Positions 53,801 to 61,864 of a stretch of DNA of 64,000 nt are shown piece after piece. The translations under genes were made by a program, and so were the position numbers. Numbering within the stretch: position 1 is the stretch's first letter; each line of letters begins with the position of its first letter. This DNA is from Prinia subflava (lineage: Eukaryota; Chordata; Aves; Passeriformes; Cisticolidae): contig NC_086283.1 in NCBI RefSeq assembly GCF_021018805.1, positions 59,917,803 through 59,981,802 of the forward strand, written 5' to 3'. The notes under the pieces were generated by a model. That model saw nothing but the letters and a program-made list of their open reading frames with translations. It was not told the DNA's origin and did not search any database.

Positions 53801-56292
53801 CATTTGCAAATGTCCATTCTTGTGTTGGGGAAGCATGTGAAACAGTAAAGCTCTACACAGACACAGCTTTTCTTTTACAAAATCTGTAATCTGGCAGCTA
53901 TGACAGGAGGAACTTTACCTGGCAGGAGAAAATGTGTTGTGCCCACCTGTATTTTTCTGTCTCCTTCCATGGAGGTATTCATCCCAGATGAACACATATG
54001 CCATATCCCCTCTGAATCTCACAGTAGTCTTTAGGAAAGACTCCAGTGTTGAAACAAAATGTCAAAGGGCAGGTTTTTTGGTAAAGGATAGGCTGCTTGC
54101 CATTGCTTTTCTTTGATGTATCATTTAATCTGTGATATGTCGGTGAGTGTAAGAGTACTTTGGAAGTTACTGGTTTTTAACTGTCTAAGATGTCTTTAGG
54201 ACAGTATTCCCTGGCTGTAAGGAGATAATTTTCCAGTGTCATGTTAAAGCCTTCACTCTTTAAGAACAGGATATAACCACATAGTATTTATGTCCTGTGT
54301 CAGGAAACACAGGTGATGCTGATGATCACAGTGGTCCAAGTGATTTCTCCTTGGTGTCAAGGAAATTTCTGGATAAGCTGACCAGTCATGGGTATACAGC
54401 TGGATATGCTGTTAACTGAGAAGAGTTGTTTAGTGAGATGATAATTACTGGCAATTGTTGCTGTAATCCTCATGAAACTATGGCATTCGACATCCTATGA
54501 GGAGCAAGTAAGGCAAATAACAGTATTGTTGCTGGAGTTCAGGGGAGCATACTTGTTTTGATCAATGAACTAGTATGTATAATCTCATAGGAGACAGCTC
54601 TGAAGAGTCAAGGAGCTCCAGAAGGTTGGCAGGTCTATAAAGACAGAATTCTCCAGGCACAGTACTGCTCCACAGAAAGACCTTGACTGAACAGGAAGCA
54701 GCTCTAGTATAAAAATGCAGCATTCAAGGGTTGGAAGCAGAAACAAGCTACAAAGAAAGAACCTAGATGGAAGCGCAGGTATGTTAGGGATGCTTTCAGG
54801 ACAGTGGGAGCCTGTCTATAGTTGACAATTGGAAGAGGTGTCAAAGGCAACAAGGACTGCAGCCAGTGCATTGATAACAAAAACTTACCACGGAAAACAT
54901 GAACTTATTGCCCATGAAGTAAATTAATTTGTGAGAGCAGACAGTTTCATGTGGGAACTGATAAAGTAGACTTCCTTTTATCCTTGCTACAAAAAGTATT
55001 AGTTAGAAAAGGACTGTCCTATTGAAAAGAATTTTAGCTCATCATAACTGGGAATTGAGCTCTTTACCCATGAGTATCAGGAGAATCTGTACTATAATGT
55101 TATGAAGAATGTCCTGTTAGAACTAAGATTTTTTTATAGTGTGGCTGTAAGAAGTTCAGCTTCTGGTAAGGTGTTAGAGCTTTTGTGAGTACTCCTCAGG
55201 TAAGTTTCTTGGCTCTGTGGGGAAACCTGCTGGTACTGCCTGTCTTTTTCTTGAGCTTCTGTACTAGCCTGTGAGAAATGGTATTCGTCAGATCTCTGAT
55301 ACAAGGAATAATGCTGTATTTTGAGATTGTGGTAAGTGAATACTCTAGGATAGTTCAGATTGAGTAAGGTAACTGTAGATGTGTTTCAGTACACTTCCAT
55401 CAGGGAGTCACTTGGCCATTTATGTGATTTGACAGGTAACAGGTTGAAGGGCATAAAGCTTAGTATTTTTTCAGTCATTTTTTTAGTCTATGTCAAACTG
55501 AAACTTATAATGTAAGTTTCTGTAAATTCTGTATGCAAGTTCTGTATGTCGAACTCTAATCTTCTAAATATTTTTGAGTGATTTTCTTGCTCGAAAACTA
55601 TCTTGGAGAAATCAGTGACTATACATATGTGATCAGAGTATATTGGCTCAGGTGATTAAAGTGAAGGAGGAAAATTCATCAAGGCTTCACTTCAGCTGTA
55701 GTTGCATTGGTCCAAATGCAGGGGTGCTTGCAGGCCAAGGACTTCTCAAAAAAGCAGAGATTAAAATGTTTCTTAGACCTTGCCCTTGAATATGGCTAGT
55801 GTCAAAGTTGCCTATCCCTACATAACTTGAATAGTTCATTTACTCACAGTCAGTGCCATCTGACTGGTTTCTGTTCTTGATAGCTGTACTTCAATATTGA
55901 TGGAAAGTCCTGTGGAAGTCACAGAAAGCATGCTGCACAATTTTTTATTTGTAGTCTGTGAGCACAAAGTCCATTATTTAGTGGTTTTGCAATATGGTTG
56001 TTTTTCTCCATACCAATAAGCCTATCACATGGCTTTACAAAAGTTATAATGAAAACTCCTCGTGCGTATATGCCCTCCTTGTAATTATATTGACTTCTGT
56101 GGTGCTGGAAAACATTGGGGCTACTACGCACATGAAAGGAGTTACACCTGTTTGTAGCCAAAATGGATGCTACATAGTCTACCATTACAATGAAGAGTAA
56201 TTATCTCTGCATTGGCAAAAGAAGCATTTATCTCCTGTGACTTTGTATTTCAGACAACGGTGCAGTGTTCGGTCATCCTGCCAAAGCAGTAA
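20509..56292 (+). CDS. MTAP: S-methyl-5'-thioadenosine phosphorylase, eight spliced coding exons
   Basis: Phosphorolysis of 5'-methylthioadenosine to adenine and 5-methylthioribose-1-phosphate, the first step of cytosolic methionine/adenine salvage after polyamine synthesis; the family works as a homotrimer of the PNP/MTAP fold. Coding pieces of 36, 87, 59, 168, 103, 240, 123 and 39 bases join in frame to 284 residues (human 283). Seen in the translation: phosphate loop GGTGLDD with Thr19, Arg61-His62, TTACGS with Thr93/Thr94, [11 protein letters not shown] with Phe178/Ser179, INMTT with Asn196-Met197-Thr198, TDYDCW with Asp221/Asp223, and Val234/Val237; these match the known human ligand contacts shifted by one. 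No frameshift or internal stop, so it looks functional. The start was chosen for its strong context (A at -3, G at +4) and CpG-island position. Unusual points are an N-terminal alanine run, a divergent exon 5 segment and a divergent last exon. Identity is very secure; exact ends of exons 1 and 8 are slightly less so. Confidence 0.96.
20891..20908 (+). repeat. Poly-T run at the CpG island edge
   Basis: Continuous T tract marking the 3' limit of the GC-rich island in MTAP intron 1. Confidence 0.85.
21960..22353 (-). mobile_element. Solo LTR, diverged
   Basis: The left edge TGTTGTGGTTTAGAC and right edge CCTGGCCAGAACCAAGATG resemble the paired ends of the other LTRs here (xxGGTTTxxx ... CCAxAACCAxGxxx). 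GGGTTGAGATAAGAACAAT inside it parallels GAGATAAGGAC in the 2161 and 50117 elements. Orientation is inferred from that parallel. The terminal bases are decayed. Confidence 0.55.
24422..24426 (+). repeat. Left target-site duplication GCCTG
   Basis: Identical to the five bases directly after the LTR end at 25007-25011, marking the integration point. Confidence 0.85.
24427..25006 (+). mobile_element. Complete ERVL-like solo LTR with target-site duplication
   Basis: 580 bases from TGTCCTGGTT to AAACCATGACA. A perfect 5-bp direct repeat GCCTG flanks it (24422-24426 and 25007-25011). A TATA box (ACTATATAAACT, near 24700) and ATTAAA near 24868 are retained in the order expected for U3-R-U5. It lies in MTAP intron 1 in the same orientation as the gene and could supply an alternative promoter or poly-A site; no evidence for use is visible. 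Confidence 0.88.
25007..25011 (+). repeat. Right target-site duplication GCCTG
   Basis: Exact copy of the five bases before the LTR. Confidence 0.85.
25176..25372 (+). repeat. G/T-rich low-complexity tract before MTAP exon 2
   Basis: About 200 bases almost free of A and C on the sense strand: TTTG, GGTT and TGG units, including GGTTGGTTGGTTGGGG near 25302-25317. In the pre-mRNA this is a U/G-rich run about 230 bases before the exon 2 acceptor. Lysine/proline-rich or Phe/Val-rich open frames over it are artefacts. Confidence 0.9.
25603..25689 (+). CDS. MTAP: MTAP coding exon 2 (phosphate-binding loop)
   Basis: 29 residues from [11 protein letters not shown] to DTPYGK, phase 0 at both ends. 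It carries the phosphate-binding loop with Thr19. The acceptor is ...GTGTAAG|ATT. The donor is AAG|GTCTGT, a GT site that departs from the usual GTRAGT at several places. The preceding intron ends in a long G/T-rich tract. Confidence 0.96.
28831..28892. repeat. AT-rich tract with palindrome
   Basis: Contains TTTAAATTTTAAAATTTAAA and further A/T runs in MTAP intron 2. Confidence 0.8.
29966..30130 (+). mobile_element. CR1 LINE, left part, split by retrovirus
   Basis: CR1 ORF2 3' region in sense orientation (blocks such as TTTGCAGATGGCACAAAACT). It stops exactly where an LTR edge TGTCACGATCC starts. The same CR1 appears to resume at about 33990. Confidence 0.75.
30131..30930 (-). mobile_element. 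3' LTR of antisense endogenous retrovirus (right edge uncertain)
   Basis: The left edge is TGTCACGATCC, so on the minus strand the LTR ends in ...GTGACA. CTTTTATT at about 30220-30229 is an AATAAA signal on the minus strand close to that end, as in an R/U5 layout. The U3 start is not clear; purine-rich tracts at 30253-30298 and 30881-30950 blur it. No second copy of this LTR was noticed in the window. Confidence 0.6.
30931..31300 (-). repeat. AT-rich degenerate repeat inside the retrovirus
   Basis: Repeats of TAAAACAAAT and ATGATAA-like units between the LTR and the env-like part. Perhaps part of U3 or of the env-LTR interval. Confidence 0.5.
31590..32317 (-). pseudogene. Retroviral env-like remnant
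   Basis: Three open pieces on the minus strand, downstream of the integrase remnant in retroviral order. They contain Cys-rich and hydrophobic segments (for example [18 protein letters not shown]) and N-x-S/T sites. Stops and frame changes separate the pieces, so no protein can be made. The env call rests mainly on position; sequence support is weak. Confidence 0.45.
32649..32888 (-). pseudogene. Retroviral integrase core remnant
   Basis: An 79-residue open piece with features of the integrase catalytic core: an [10 protein letters not shown] segment (the second catalytic Asp region) and an HIPYR block following it. It lacks the rest of pol in frame and ends in unrelated residues, so it is a broken fragment lying between the RT and env-like remnants. 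Confidence 0.7.
32943..33224 (-). pseudogene. Retroviral pol connection/RNase H-region remnant
   Basis: An open piece directly following the RT remnant on the minus strand and preceding integrase. It contains [22 protein letters not shown] residues, fitting the RT-RNase H linker by position. Recognition is weak and the frame is broken on both sides. Confidence 0.45.
33211..33798 (-). pseudogene. Retroviral reverse transcriptase remnant fused to a proline-rich segment
   Basis: A 195-residue open frame with the RT catalytic motif YIDD at residues 79-82 (33553-33564), preceded by an ALAQELEKI block and followed by thumb-like sequence ([18 protein letters not shown]). The first 50 or so residues are rich in P, S, Q and N and are not RT; they may be leftover gag. 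The fingers and most of the palm N-terminal to YIDD are missing, so it is inactive. Confidence 0.8.
33799..33989 (-). mobile_element. Residual 5' part of the retrovirus
   Basis: Sequence between the RT open frame and the point where CR1 resumes. No 5' LTR, primer-binding site, gag core or protease was recognised, which implies a large 5' deletion. The right boundary is approximate. Confidence 0.4.
33990..34743 (+). mobile_element. CR1 LINE, right part, with 3' end
   Basis: Sense-strand CR1: GGGTTTAACAAGGGC, GGAGCATCTCTCTTATGGGG, the open frame piece [20 protein letters not shown], and a 3' end with TTTTCCAACCCTAACAATTC followed by TCTGTGATTGTGTGATC. It continues the CR1 begun at 29966. Confidence 0.88.
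36924..36982 (+). CDS. MTAP: MTAP coding exon 3
   Basis: 59 bases encoding [19 protein letters not shown] plus two bases of the Arg61 codon (phase 2 exit). Acceptor TTTTGCAG|CCA and donor AG|GTAAAT. It is strongly conserved against the human protein. Confidence 0.96.
36983..39279 (+). other. MTAP intron 3
   Basis: No coding signal. A patch at about 37620-38060 is less AT-rich than its flanks, with ATTAAA near its right end. It could be an old, unrecognised repeat. Confidence 0.85.
39280..39447 (+). CDS. MTAP: MTAP coding exon 4 (Arg-His and TTACGS motifs)
   Basis: 168 bases, phase 2 in and out. It completes Arg61, then His62 (phosphate and substrate contacts), runs through NIWALKEE and [10 protein letters not shown], and ends in DQFID plus two bases of Arg117. 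Acceptor TCTTTGCAG|A and donor AG|GTGAGT. Confidence 0.97.
39448..44494 (+). other. MTAP intron 4
   Basis: Contains one sense-oriented CR1 fragment (40675-41135). The rest, including 41136-44494, shows no gene or repeat that I recognise. Confidence 0.85.
40675..41135 (+). mobile_element. CR1 LINE fragment in MTAP intron 4
   Basis: Blocks TCCAGTTCTGGGCTCC, GGACTGGAGCATCTCTCCTA, CTGTTCAGCCTGAAGAGAA and GGCACAGGTTTCCCAGAGAG follow CR1 order in sense orientation. Decayed, and it ends in a weak CR1 3' signature (TTTTGTGATCTATG). Confidence 0.88.
44495..44597 (+). CDS. MTAP: MTAP coding exon 5
   Basis: 103 bases, one base completing Arg117 then 34 codons, ending CTKTRE at phase 0. Acceptor TTTCTAG|G and donor GAG|GTTAGT. 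The second half ([11 protein letters not shown]) is highly conserved. The first half, [18 protein letters not shown], differs from human (TTMRPQSFYDGSHSCARG) at many places but keeps TT, YDG, H and the exact length. Confidence 0.95.
46708..47445 (-). mobile_element. CR1 LINE fragment in MTAP intron 5
   Basis: Antisense. The left end is the reverse-complemented CR1 3' terminus (ATTATCTAGTCCCAGC). The minus-strand frame reads [20 protein letters not shown] and [12 protein letters not shown], typical of the CR1 ORF2 tail. 5' truncated, as most CR1 copies are. Confidence 0.9.
47789..47805 (+). repeat. Short GTT microsatellite
   Basis: Five to six GTT units in intron 5, followed by GATGATGG. Confidence 0.75.
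48531..48770 (+). CDS. MTAP: MTAP coding exon 6 (substrate-binding core)
   Basis: 80 residues, phase 0 both ends, from [10 protein letters not shown] to KEHEEA. It contains [11 protein letters not shown] (Phe178), VINMTTVPE (Asn196, Met197, Thr198) and the purine-binding TDYDCW with Asp221 and Asp223. Acceptor TTCTGCAG|GTT and donor GCA|GTGAGT. Confidence 0.97.
48771..49290 (+). other. MTAP intron 6
   Basis: Short intron of 520 bases with consensus ends and no recognisable element. Confidence 0.9.
49291..49413 (+). CDS. MTAP: MTAP coding exon 7
   Basis: 41 residues, [11 protein letters not shown] to TNTLHTLK, phase 0 both ends. It supplies Val234 and Val237 of the methylthioribose pocket. 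Acceptor TATTTCTAG|GTT and donor AAA|GTAAGT. The intron before it is only 520 bases, the shortest in the gene. Confidence 0.96.
50117..50232 (-). mobile_element. LTR piece A
   Basis: Contains GGCTGAGATAAGGACCAGGA, AATCATTCATCAAATACTGT and AAAATCAGAGCAGGATAAT. The last two blocks recur at 51501-51596 with roughly four fifths identity. It is a truncated piece; its outer end is absent. 50233-50584 is AT-rich and could be further LTR-internal sequence, unrecognised. Confidence 0.6.
50585..51499 (-). mobile_element. LTR piece B
   Basis: The left edge TATCACGATTTCGACACTGG matches the left edge of the 2161 element (TGTCATGGTTTGATATTGG). The right edge is AAAACCACCACA. Internal blocks (GGGGTGAGATAAG, CACAGGGAGACA, CAGTCCTCACCACAGCTTGCAGA) match 2161-2860. 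Minus orientation by comparison with the other copies. Flanks show no clear target-site duplication. Confidence 0.7.
51500..52340 (-). mobile_element. LTR piece C
   Basis: The right edge CCAAAACCAGGCTACA is the reverse complement of an LTR start, and GAATTTATTGCC at about 51553 gives AATAAA on the minus strand. It matches 9346-10075 (reverse complement) and the right end of 2161-3547. The terminal 100 or so bases at its left are missing. Its open frames are not genes. Confidence 0.75.
56254..56292 (+). CDS. MTAP: MTAP coding exon 8 and stop
   Basis: Twelve residues, [12 protein letters not shown], then TAA. Acceptor TTGTATTTCAG|ACA. It is assigned because it aligns over its whole length with the human end NMAQFSVLLPRH (shared Q, SV, LP) in the right phase. 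Ile280 takes the place of human Leu279, which reaches into the neighbouring subunit's methylthio pocket. It lies 6.8 kb past exon 7, beyond a cluster of LTRs. Confidence 0.88.
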   Translation, partial: TTVQCSVILPKQ

Positions 56293-57175
56293 CAACCTGG
56301 ATGGACCTGGAAGTTTCAGTGCTTACAAGGAAGAGTGGATCACTTTCGAACTTTCAGAGGTTATAATATCTTCAAAAATTGTTACAAGCTTAAAAGAATG
56401 GACTAAACAATGACCAGTGATCATGTGTAAGGCTGCTGTTAAAATCTTTGTCGGTTTGATCATGTATAAGATGGTTGAAATTAGATTTTGGGTATGTTTT
56501 CATCTATAAATAGCCCTAGTGACAAACTGTGTCTGACAGTGCTGAGAGAAAAAAAAGTCAGTATCCTCTATTCAGTGGTACCTTTTAACTGATGGTAGAA
56601 AGAAAAGTCTAAGTAATATTGTTGTTGCAGTTTCATAAAATAAGATCTAAGAAAGCACATTCATAGGCTATTTGTGTTGCTGTTTCTACCTCCCATCTTT
56701 TCCTTCAACAAGATACATGGTTACAGTTCACTTTGGAAATATAACAGAAAAACTGAAAAACAATTTCAAATTAAAATTACTATTTTTATACATTATCCAT
56801 ATTTTTTATTCCAGTGATTTTTTTAAAGCAGCATATTTGCTAGAAGACATGGTTTAATAATTGTGGTGATTCTGTCACAGAAGCAGTTGTGTCCTGAGTC
56901 AGTGTTGGAGATTGAAGTAATACCTAGACCAAATTTGTGCCTGAAGATGTACTTTACGTGACTTACAGAACTGTACTTTGCTGACAGTATCCCAAGCTCT
57001 CTGCTGGCCATTTTCTGCTTCACTGAACAGTTTCAATTTTAGTTCCTGTATTAAGTGATGAATGTGCTGGAGTGGTTTGAATGTATGCATTTCAATTTTT
57101 TATTACAGTTTTATTTTAATAAAATAACCTGCTACTTCTTGTCTAGTAAATAAAACAAATGAAACTTATGCTTCT
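56293..57175 (+). other. MTAP: MTAP 3' untranslated region (estimated end)
   Basis: AT-rich sequence after the stop codon with no further coding signal, running to the first canonical polyadenylation hexamers. The cleavage point is inferred, about 10-25 bases past the second hexamer. Confidence 0.65.
57118..57154 (+). terminator. Paired polyadenylation signals of MTAP
   Basis: AATAAA at 57118-57123 and again at 57149-57154, the first perfect hexamers noticed after the stop codon. They are followed by a G-then-T-rich stretch (about 57193-57215) of the kind that serves as a downstream element. Confidence 0.7.
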
Positions 57176-57179
57176 CCAA

Positions 57180-58054
57180 GATGTGTGGAAATTGGGGTGG
57201 GGGGGTTTATTTACTTGTAGTCGTTATGTCTCACAGTGATTTTTGCCATTCATGGAACAGGTTGATGATGATACCTTGTAAGCAACACTTGCAGAAAGAC
57301 ACTTAAAAAATACTGTGCTGCTCAGAACTCTAGGTTCTGTGTCCCTTAACAACAGGGATTGCTGAGGAAGAAGTGGATCAGAATGCAAGGGAAAGATCAG
57401 AAACATGAACGGTAAGGATCGTCATAATACTGTAAAAAAAAATACTAATCCATAGGAAAATAGAAGAAAGCAGGTACACAAGCATTTTAGCTTCCTAGTC
57501 TTTTTCTGTTAGACACCCAGTCTCATGCTGTGAAAGCCTTTAGATCTGGATGTATTCTTCCTAGTAAAACCAGTAGATGTGCTTTTCAGATACTGGTGAA
57601 AGTAGCTTAACCAATTTTCTGTATTTCCTAGTGTTTTTTTAAGAACTTGGATTGCAGGAGCCAGGGCTTGAACATACCTTTCATTACCTTCAACTAAGCC
57701 AAATCATGTATCTGGCCTTAAGAACGGTTTCCATTTTTATCATTCTTTCACAGGCGCTTTTGTTGAAATGGATCAGAGCCAGGAAATTCATATCTGAGTC
57801 TTCTAAGAGAAAGCTTTTTCTTGATGTCCATTTTCAACCCCCTTGGGTTGCTCTTTTTGCATTTGGTAGTGACATACAATGGTAATTATTATGCTATTTT
57901 TTTTTTATTTATATACTGGGTACTTAGTGTCACAGGTGAGTGGCACAGAGAAGGTCCATAGGTATTAGGTTCTGTTACACTTTCTGTTATTCATATGCAA
58001 GGCTAGGGGAGAACACTAGGTAAGAATGGTGGCATCCAAAGAATTATAGTCAAT
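57180..58054. other. Intergenic downstream of MTAP, nothing recognised
   Basis: AT-rich sequence with a G-run near 57194-57206 and a T-run near 57897-57907. No coding signal. Confidence 0.6.
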
Positions 58055-58925
58055 AGCACAGTGTCCAAGTGGAAACCAGGAGCAGATGGTTTCCCTCAGA
58101 GGTCTGGAACCAGTACTGTGTAGTATTTTCATCAATTAAGTAAGATAGTGGGATTGAGTTTGTGGAAGGCAAAAGCACTATGGTGAGTGAGGGAAGGAAT
58201 GCTATCCAGAGGGAATTTGACAGGCTCAAGGAGTGGGGCCCATGTTCAACAAGAAGGTTGAAGGTGCTGCATTTGAGTTGAGGCAAAAGGGGTTGAGATC
58301 GGCCTTGTGGAGATGGACATTTGGGGTGGTAGTGGATGAAAAATTGAACATGGGACAGCAGTGTGCACTCACAGCTCAGAAGTTCAACTGCATCCTGAGT
58401 GGCATCAAAAGCAGAGTAAGGGAGGTGACTTTGCCCCTCTGCTCTCCTGGCCCCCTACCTGGAGTATTGCATCCAGCTTTGGGGTCCTCAGTGAGAAAGA
58501 TGTGTTGGAGCAGGTCCAGCAGAGGACCACAAAGATGATCAGAGGGATGAAGCACCTGTCCAAAGAGGACAGGCTGAGGGAGTTGAGGTTGTTCATACTG
58601 GAGAGGAAAAGGCTCTAGGGAGACCTTATAGTAGCCTTTCAGAACATAGAGAGGGCTTATGAAGAAGATGGAGAGAAACATTTCACCACAGCATGTAGTG
58701 ATGGTTTTAAACTCAGAGTGGGTATATTTAGATTGGATGTAAAAACGGTTTTTATGAAGGGGCTGCTGAGACGGTGAAACAAGTTGCGTAGAGAAGTTGT
58801 GGATATCTTGGAAGTATTCAGAATCGGGTAAAGAGAGTTCTGAACAGTCGTGACTAGTGGAAGGCATCCCTGCCCGTGGTGGGAGGATTGGGCTATATGT
58901 CATTGCTGGTTTGGGCTGGAAGAGA
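58055..58925 (+). mobile_element. CR1 LINE fragment downstream of MTAP
   Basis: Sense-strand CR1 with frame pieces such as MIRGMKHLSKEDRLRELRLF and blocks CAGCAGTGTGCACTCACAGC and GGAGTATTGCATCCAGC. It covers the ORF2 3' half and ends near GGTTTGGGCTGGAAGAGACC. Frameshifted and inactive. Confidence 0.88.
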
Positions 58926-61864
58926 CCTTTCTGTGGTACTTACTTGCTCTGTCAACACAGGCTTAGTACCTAATGGCATCTCATGCTGAATTTGTATGAA
59001 AAGTCTGTTAAACTCTGGTAGTGTGTAGGGTGTTTTTTGCAAAGTTCAATGTACATTTTATACTCTGAAATATGTTGCACGTAATTTATTCATAGGACTA
59101 CATAGAGAGAGATGGTAATTGGCAAGAAAAGCATAGGATAATGTTTAATTATGTAAAGATAGGACCAAACATAAGTGATTTTAATTGTCTGTCTAAGCAG
59201 TCTTAAGAAATGTATTTATTGTAGGCAGAACTGAAGTGAGGTAGGAAGAAGATACAAATAGTATCACATTACTAAAACCAAGTAAACATTCTAACAAAGA
59301 ACCATGGCCCCTGCTTGAACTCAGAACTCAGAATATGTCTGTTTTCACAAGAATGAGACAGTGATGGGCTGAGGGCTTCACTAATAGAAGTTACCACTCT
59401 TCAGTTTGAGTGTCTCTCCATGACTTTTTTTTTTTTTTTTGCAACTGTTATTCAGTCCATTCGCTGTGAAGAATTTGTAGTACTGCCTTCTGGTGCAGAG
59501 CATTGATGTTGCTCCTATATCATAACATCAGAATCAGTGTTAGCAAGTACTAGTTTGAGGCTCTTAGAAAATTGCATCTTGGTCTGGTAAATGGCTTATC
59601 AGGATATAGGATGGTAAATTGTGGCTGTTGCCAAGTTTTCAAACATCCCAGGTTCCAAAGTGTGGCCTTCAAGCTTGACTGATATAATTGCTTGTCTTAC
59701 AGAGACTTCATGGTTTCTGGTTGTTAAGTATGACATGTTATATACTTCTGGTTTTGCATTAACATCTCTTACACCAAATTCTGTCTCCTAGAAAAATTAA
59801 CAAAGCTTTTAGCAGGAAACCTTTCTATGTGTATGTTTCACAGACCACTTTAAAGCCTCTTCTAAACACCAGTCACTTCAAGACGGGTACCTAAATAGTG
59901 AGCACTGAAGCAAATGATGTAGCTTCTCTGTGGTTAAATTACATGTCATAAAAAATGGATTAGAACCATGGAAAGCTTAGTAATGTATTAGCTACTGGAA
60001 TTTTACCTTTAAGTTTTCCAGGTCTGTTTCTTATTCTCCAGCAGAATTGTCCTAAACTTAATGATTTGTATGGCCTGAATGCTATCTTGACTTTGGGTCG
60101 AAGAGAACACCCCTAGAGCGAGCAGGAACTGCTGAAGAACAGATCAGTCTCACATGCTTCTCTGCAGAATATGCCTTGGGGAAATGGAGAAATGCAGCTG
60201 GGAAACAGTGGGTATGTTAGAAATAAAGGCTCAAAGCGTAATTTTCTTTCCCACATAGACAGAGGAAACACTGAGTGGAACTGAGTGCTTGCAAATAGCA
60301 CAAATGCGTAAAGCAAGAGGTATGCCAATATTAGGCAAGGACCAGGAAGCGCAATAAATAGCCAACTGATTTCGTACTCAATTTTCAGCTGGCATCCAAA
60401 GCCAGAGATTGGAACTCTATGAAACATAGAGACCTACACAGACCACAGGCAGAAATGTCACAGCAGGGTAAGCAAATGACATGCAAGAGAAGACATACAC
60501 CCACTCAGAGGAGCTTTTGTCCAACTGTCTTTTCAGTGATGTTCGTTAGGAATTCTGCCTTATCTTGGCACAGGTATCCCAGGCAACAGAACTCCTTCTG
60601 CTTTGAGTGAAGAGATTTCTCTATTTGGACTCAGCTCTGTTGTCTATATTCCAGACTCACACTTACCTGTATCATGAGCACTTGCTCTCTGAGTGTGGAC
60701 TTACTGTTATCTCCTACCCCACTCCTCACTGATTGTTTGGATGTTGTATTTTGCTTAGCCCAGCTATCCATGGCTTTCGAAGTCCTTTTATCTTGGATGA
60801 GATCTCCCTTTATTTTGCTCAGACCATCCTCCAGTGTGCATATTAGCAGTATAATGTACTGATGGCAATGCAATATTGTGGGTTCAAATATGGCACAAAG
60901 TAGACAAGGAGGTAGGCCATTAGATTTACTCATTTTCTCCCTTTTCTATTTTCTCTAAAGCATTCTTTGCAGCCTGACACTGATCTATCTTGCTAACATG
61001 AGATTGCCCACTCGTATCTCGTTTTCACTTATCTAACACTTAACAATCTTTCATGCTAATATCCAAAGCATCTCTCAGAATTTGCACAGGTGGCATATGA
61101 CATCAGAATTGAGTTTTTGTATTAGTGTTCAAAACACCTCTAAGAGCAGTTGCCGTTCCCAGAACAAACCAGCAAGAGAGTATTTTGTCTATTGAAACCA
61201 GCTGAGTATCAGTAGGAGGAGAAATTAATTCAGGAGGTGCTCAGCACTGGGCGGGATTAGCTTTCTAAGACGGAAGTTCTGGCTTAACCGTTTTAACGAC
61301 TGCTTCTTCTCCCCACTGTCATTGCAATGTTAGCTGAAGCAGGACAGTGCAAAACAATTGAAATTAACATTTATCACACTTCTGCAGAAGTTTGTCATTG
61401 TTTATTTAGATGATTGACAATTTCTCCACCACCTTTGCTATGAATTGGCTCAGGCAATTTGTGATGTAAAGACCTGTGGAATGATTAGGCATATTTGAAA
61501 GTATGTTTTCAGTCTGAACATGGGGGTGTCATAGATGATACACAGCTGGAATTAAGAATAGTACCTGTTGTGAGAGAAACTTATTCTAGAGGACACATGA
61601 ACTCTGTCCAGTTATTTGGTTTCTTACAGTGTGGTTCCTCTAGCACAAGACATTTCATCTGAAATCTTTTCATTTGACTGTAGAATCTTAATAGTGCATT
61701 ATAAGAAGCAACTTTTCTATGGGCTTTTATCAACTCTAAAAGAAGGTTCCAAAATACATTTTTTGTATTTTCATAACACAGTCAAACATTAAAATCATTC
61801 TTTTGCATCTGTCTGAAGGTAAACCGGGAAGGTAAGCTAGTAGGACGATGGTGCTAATAAGAGT
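58926..61864. other. Intergenic, nothing recognised
   Basis: AT-rich sequence with a T-run at about 59425-59440. No exon of a neighbouring gene (for example CDKN2A/B, expected on this side by synteny) could be identified. Confidence 0.55.

Larger units (their letters stand above)
49414..56253 (+). other. MTAP intron 7
   Basis: The left part holds a cluster of LTR pieces (50117-52340). 52341-56253 is plain AT-rich intron with no coding or repeat signal that I could recognise. Confidence 0.85.

Noticed and set aside
58376..58903. 175-residue frame on the - strand
   Set aside because: Antisense shadow of a CR1 fragment; the sense frames carry the CR1 signature.
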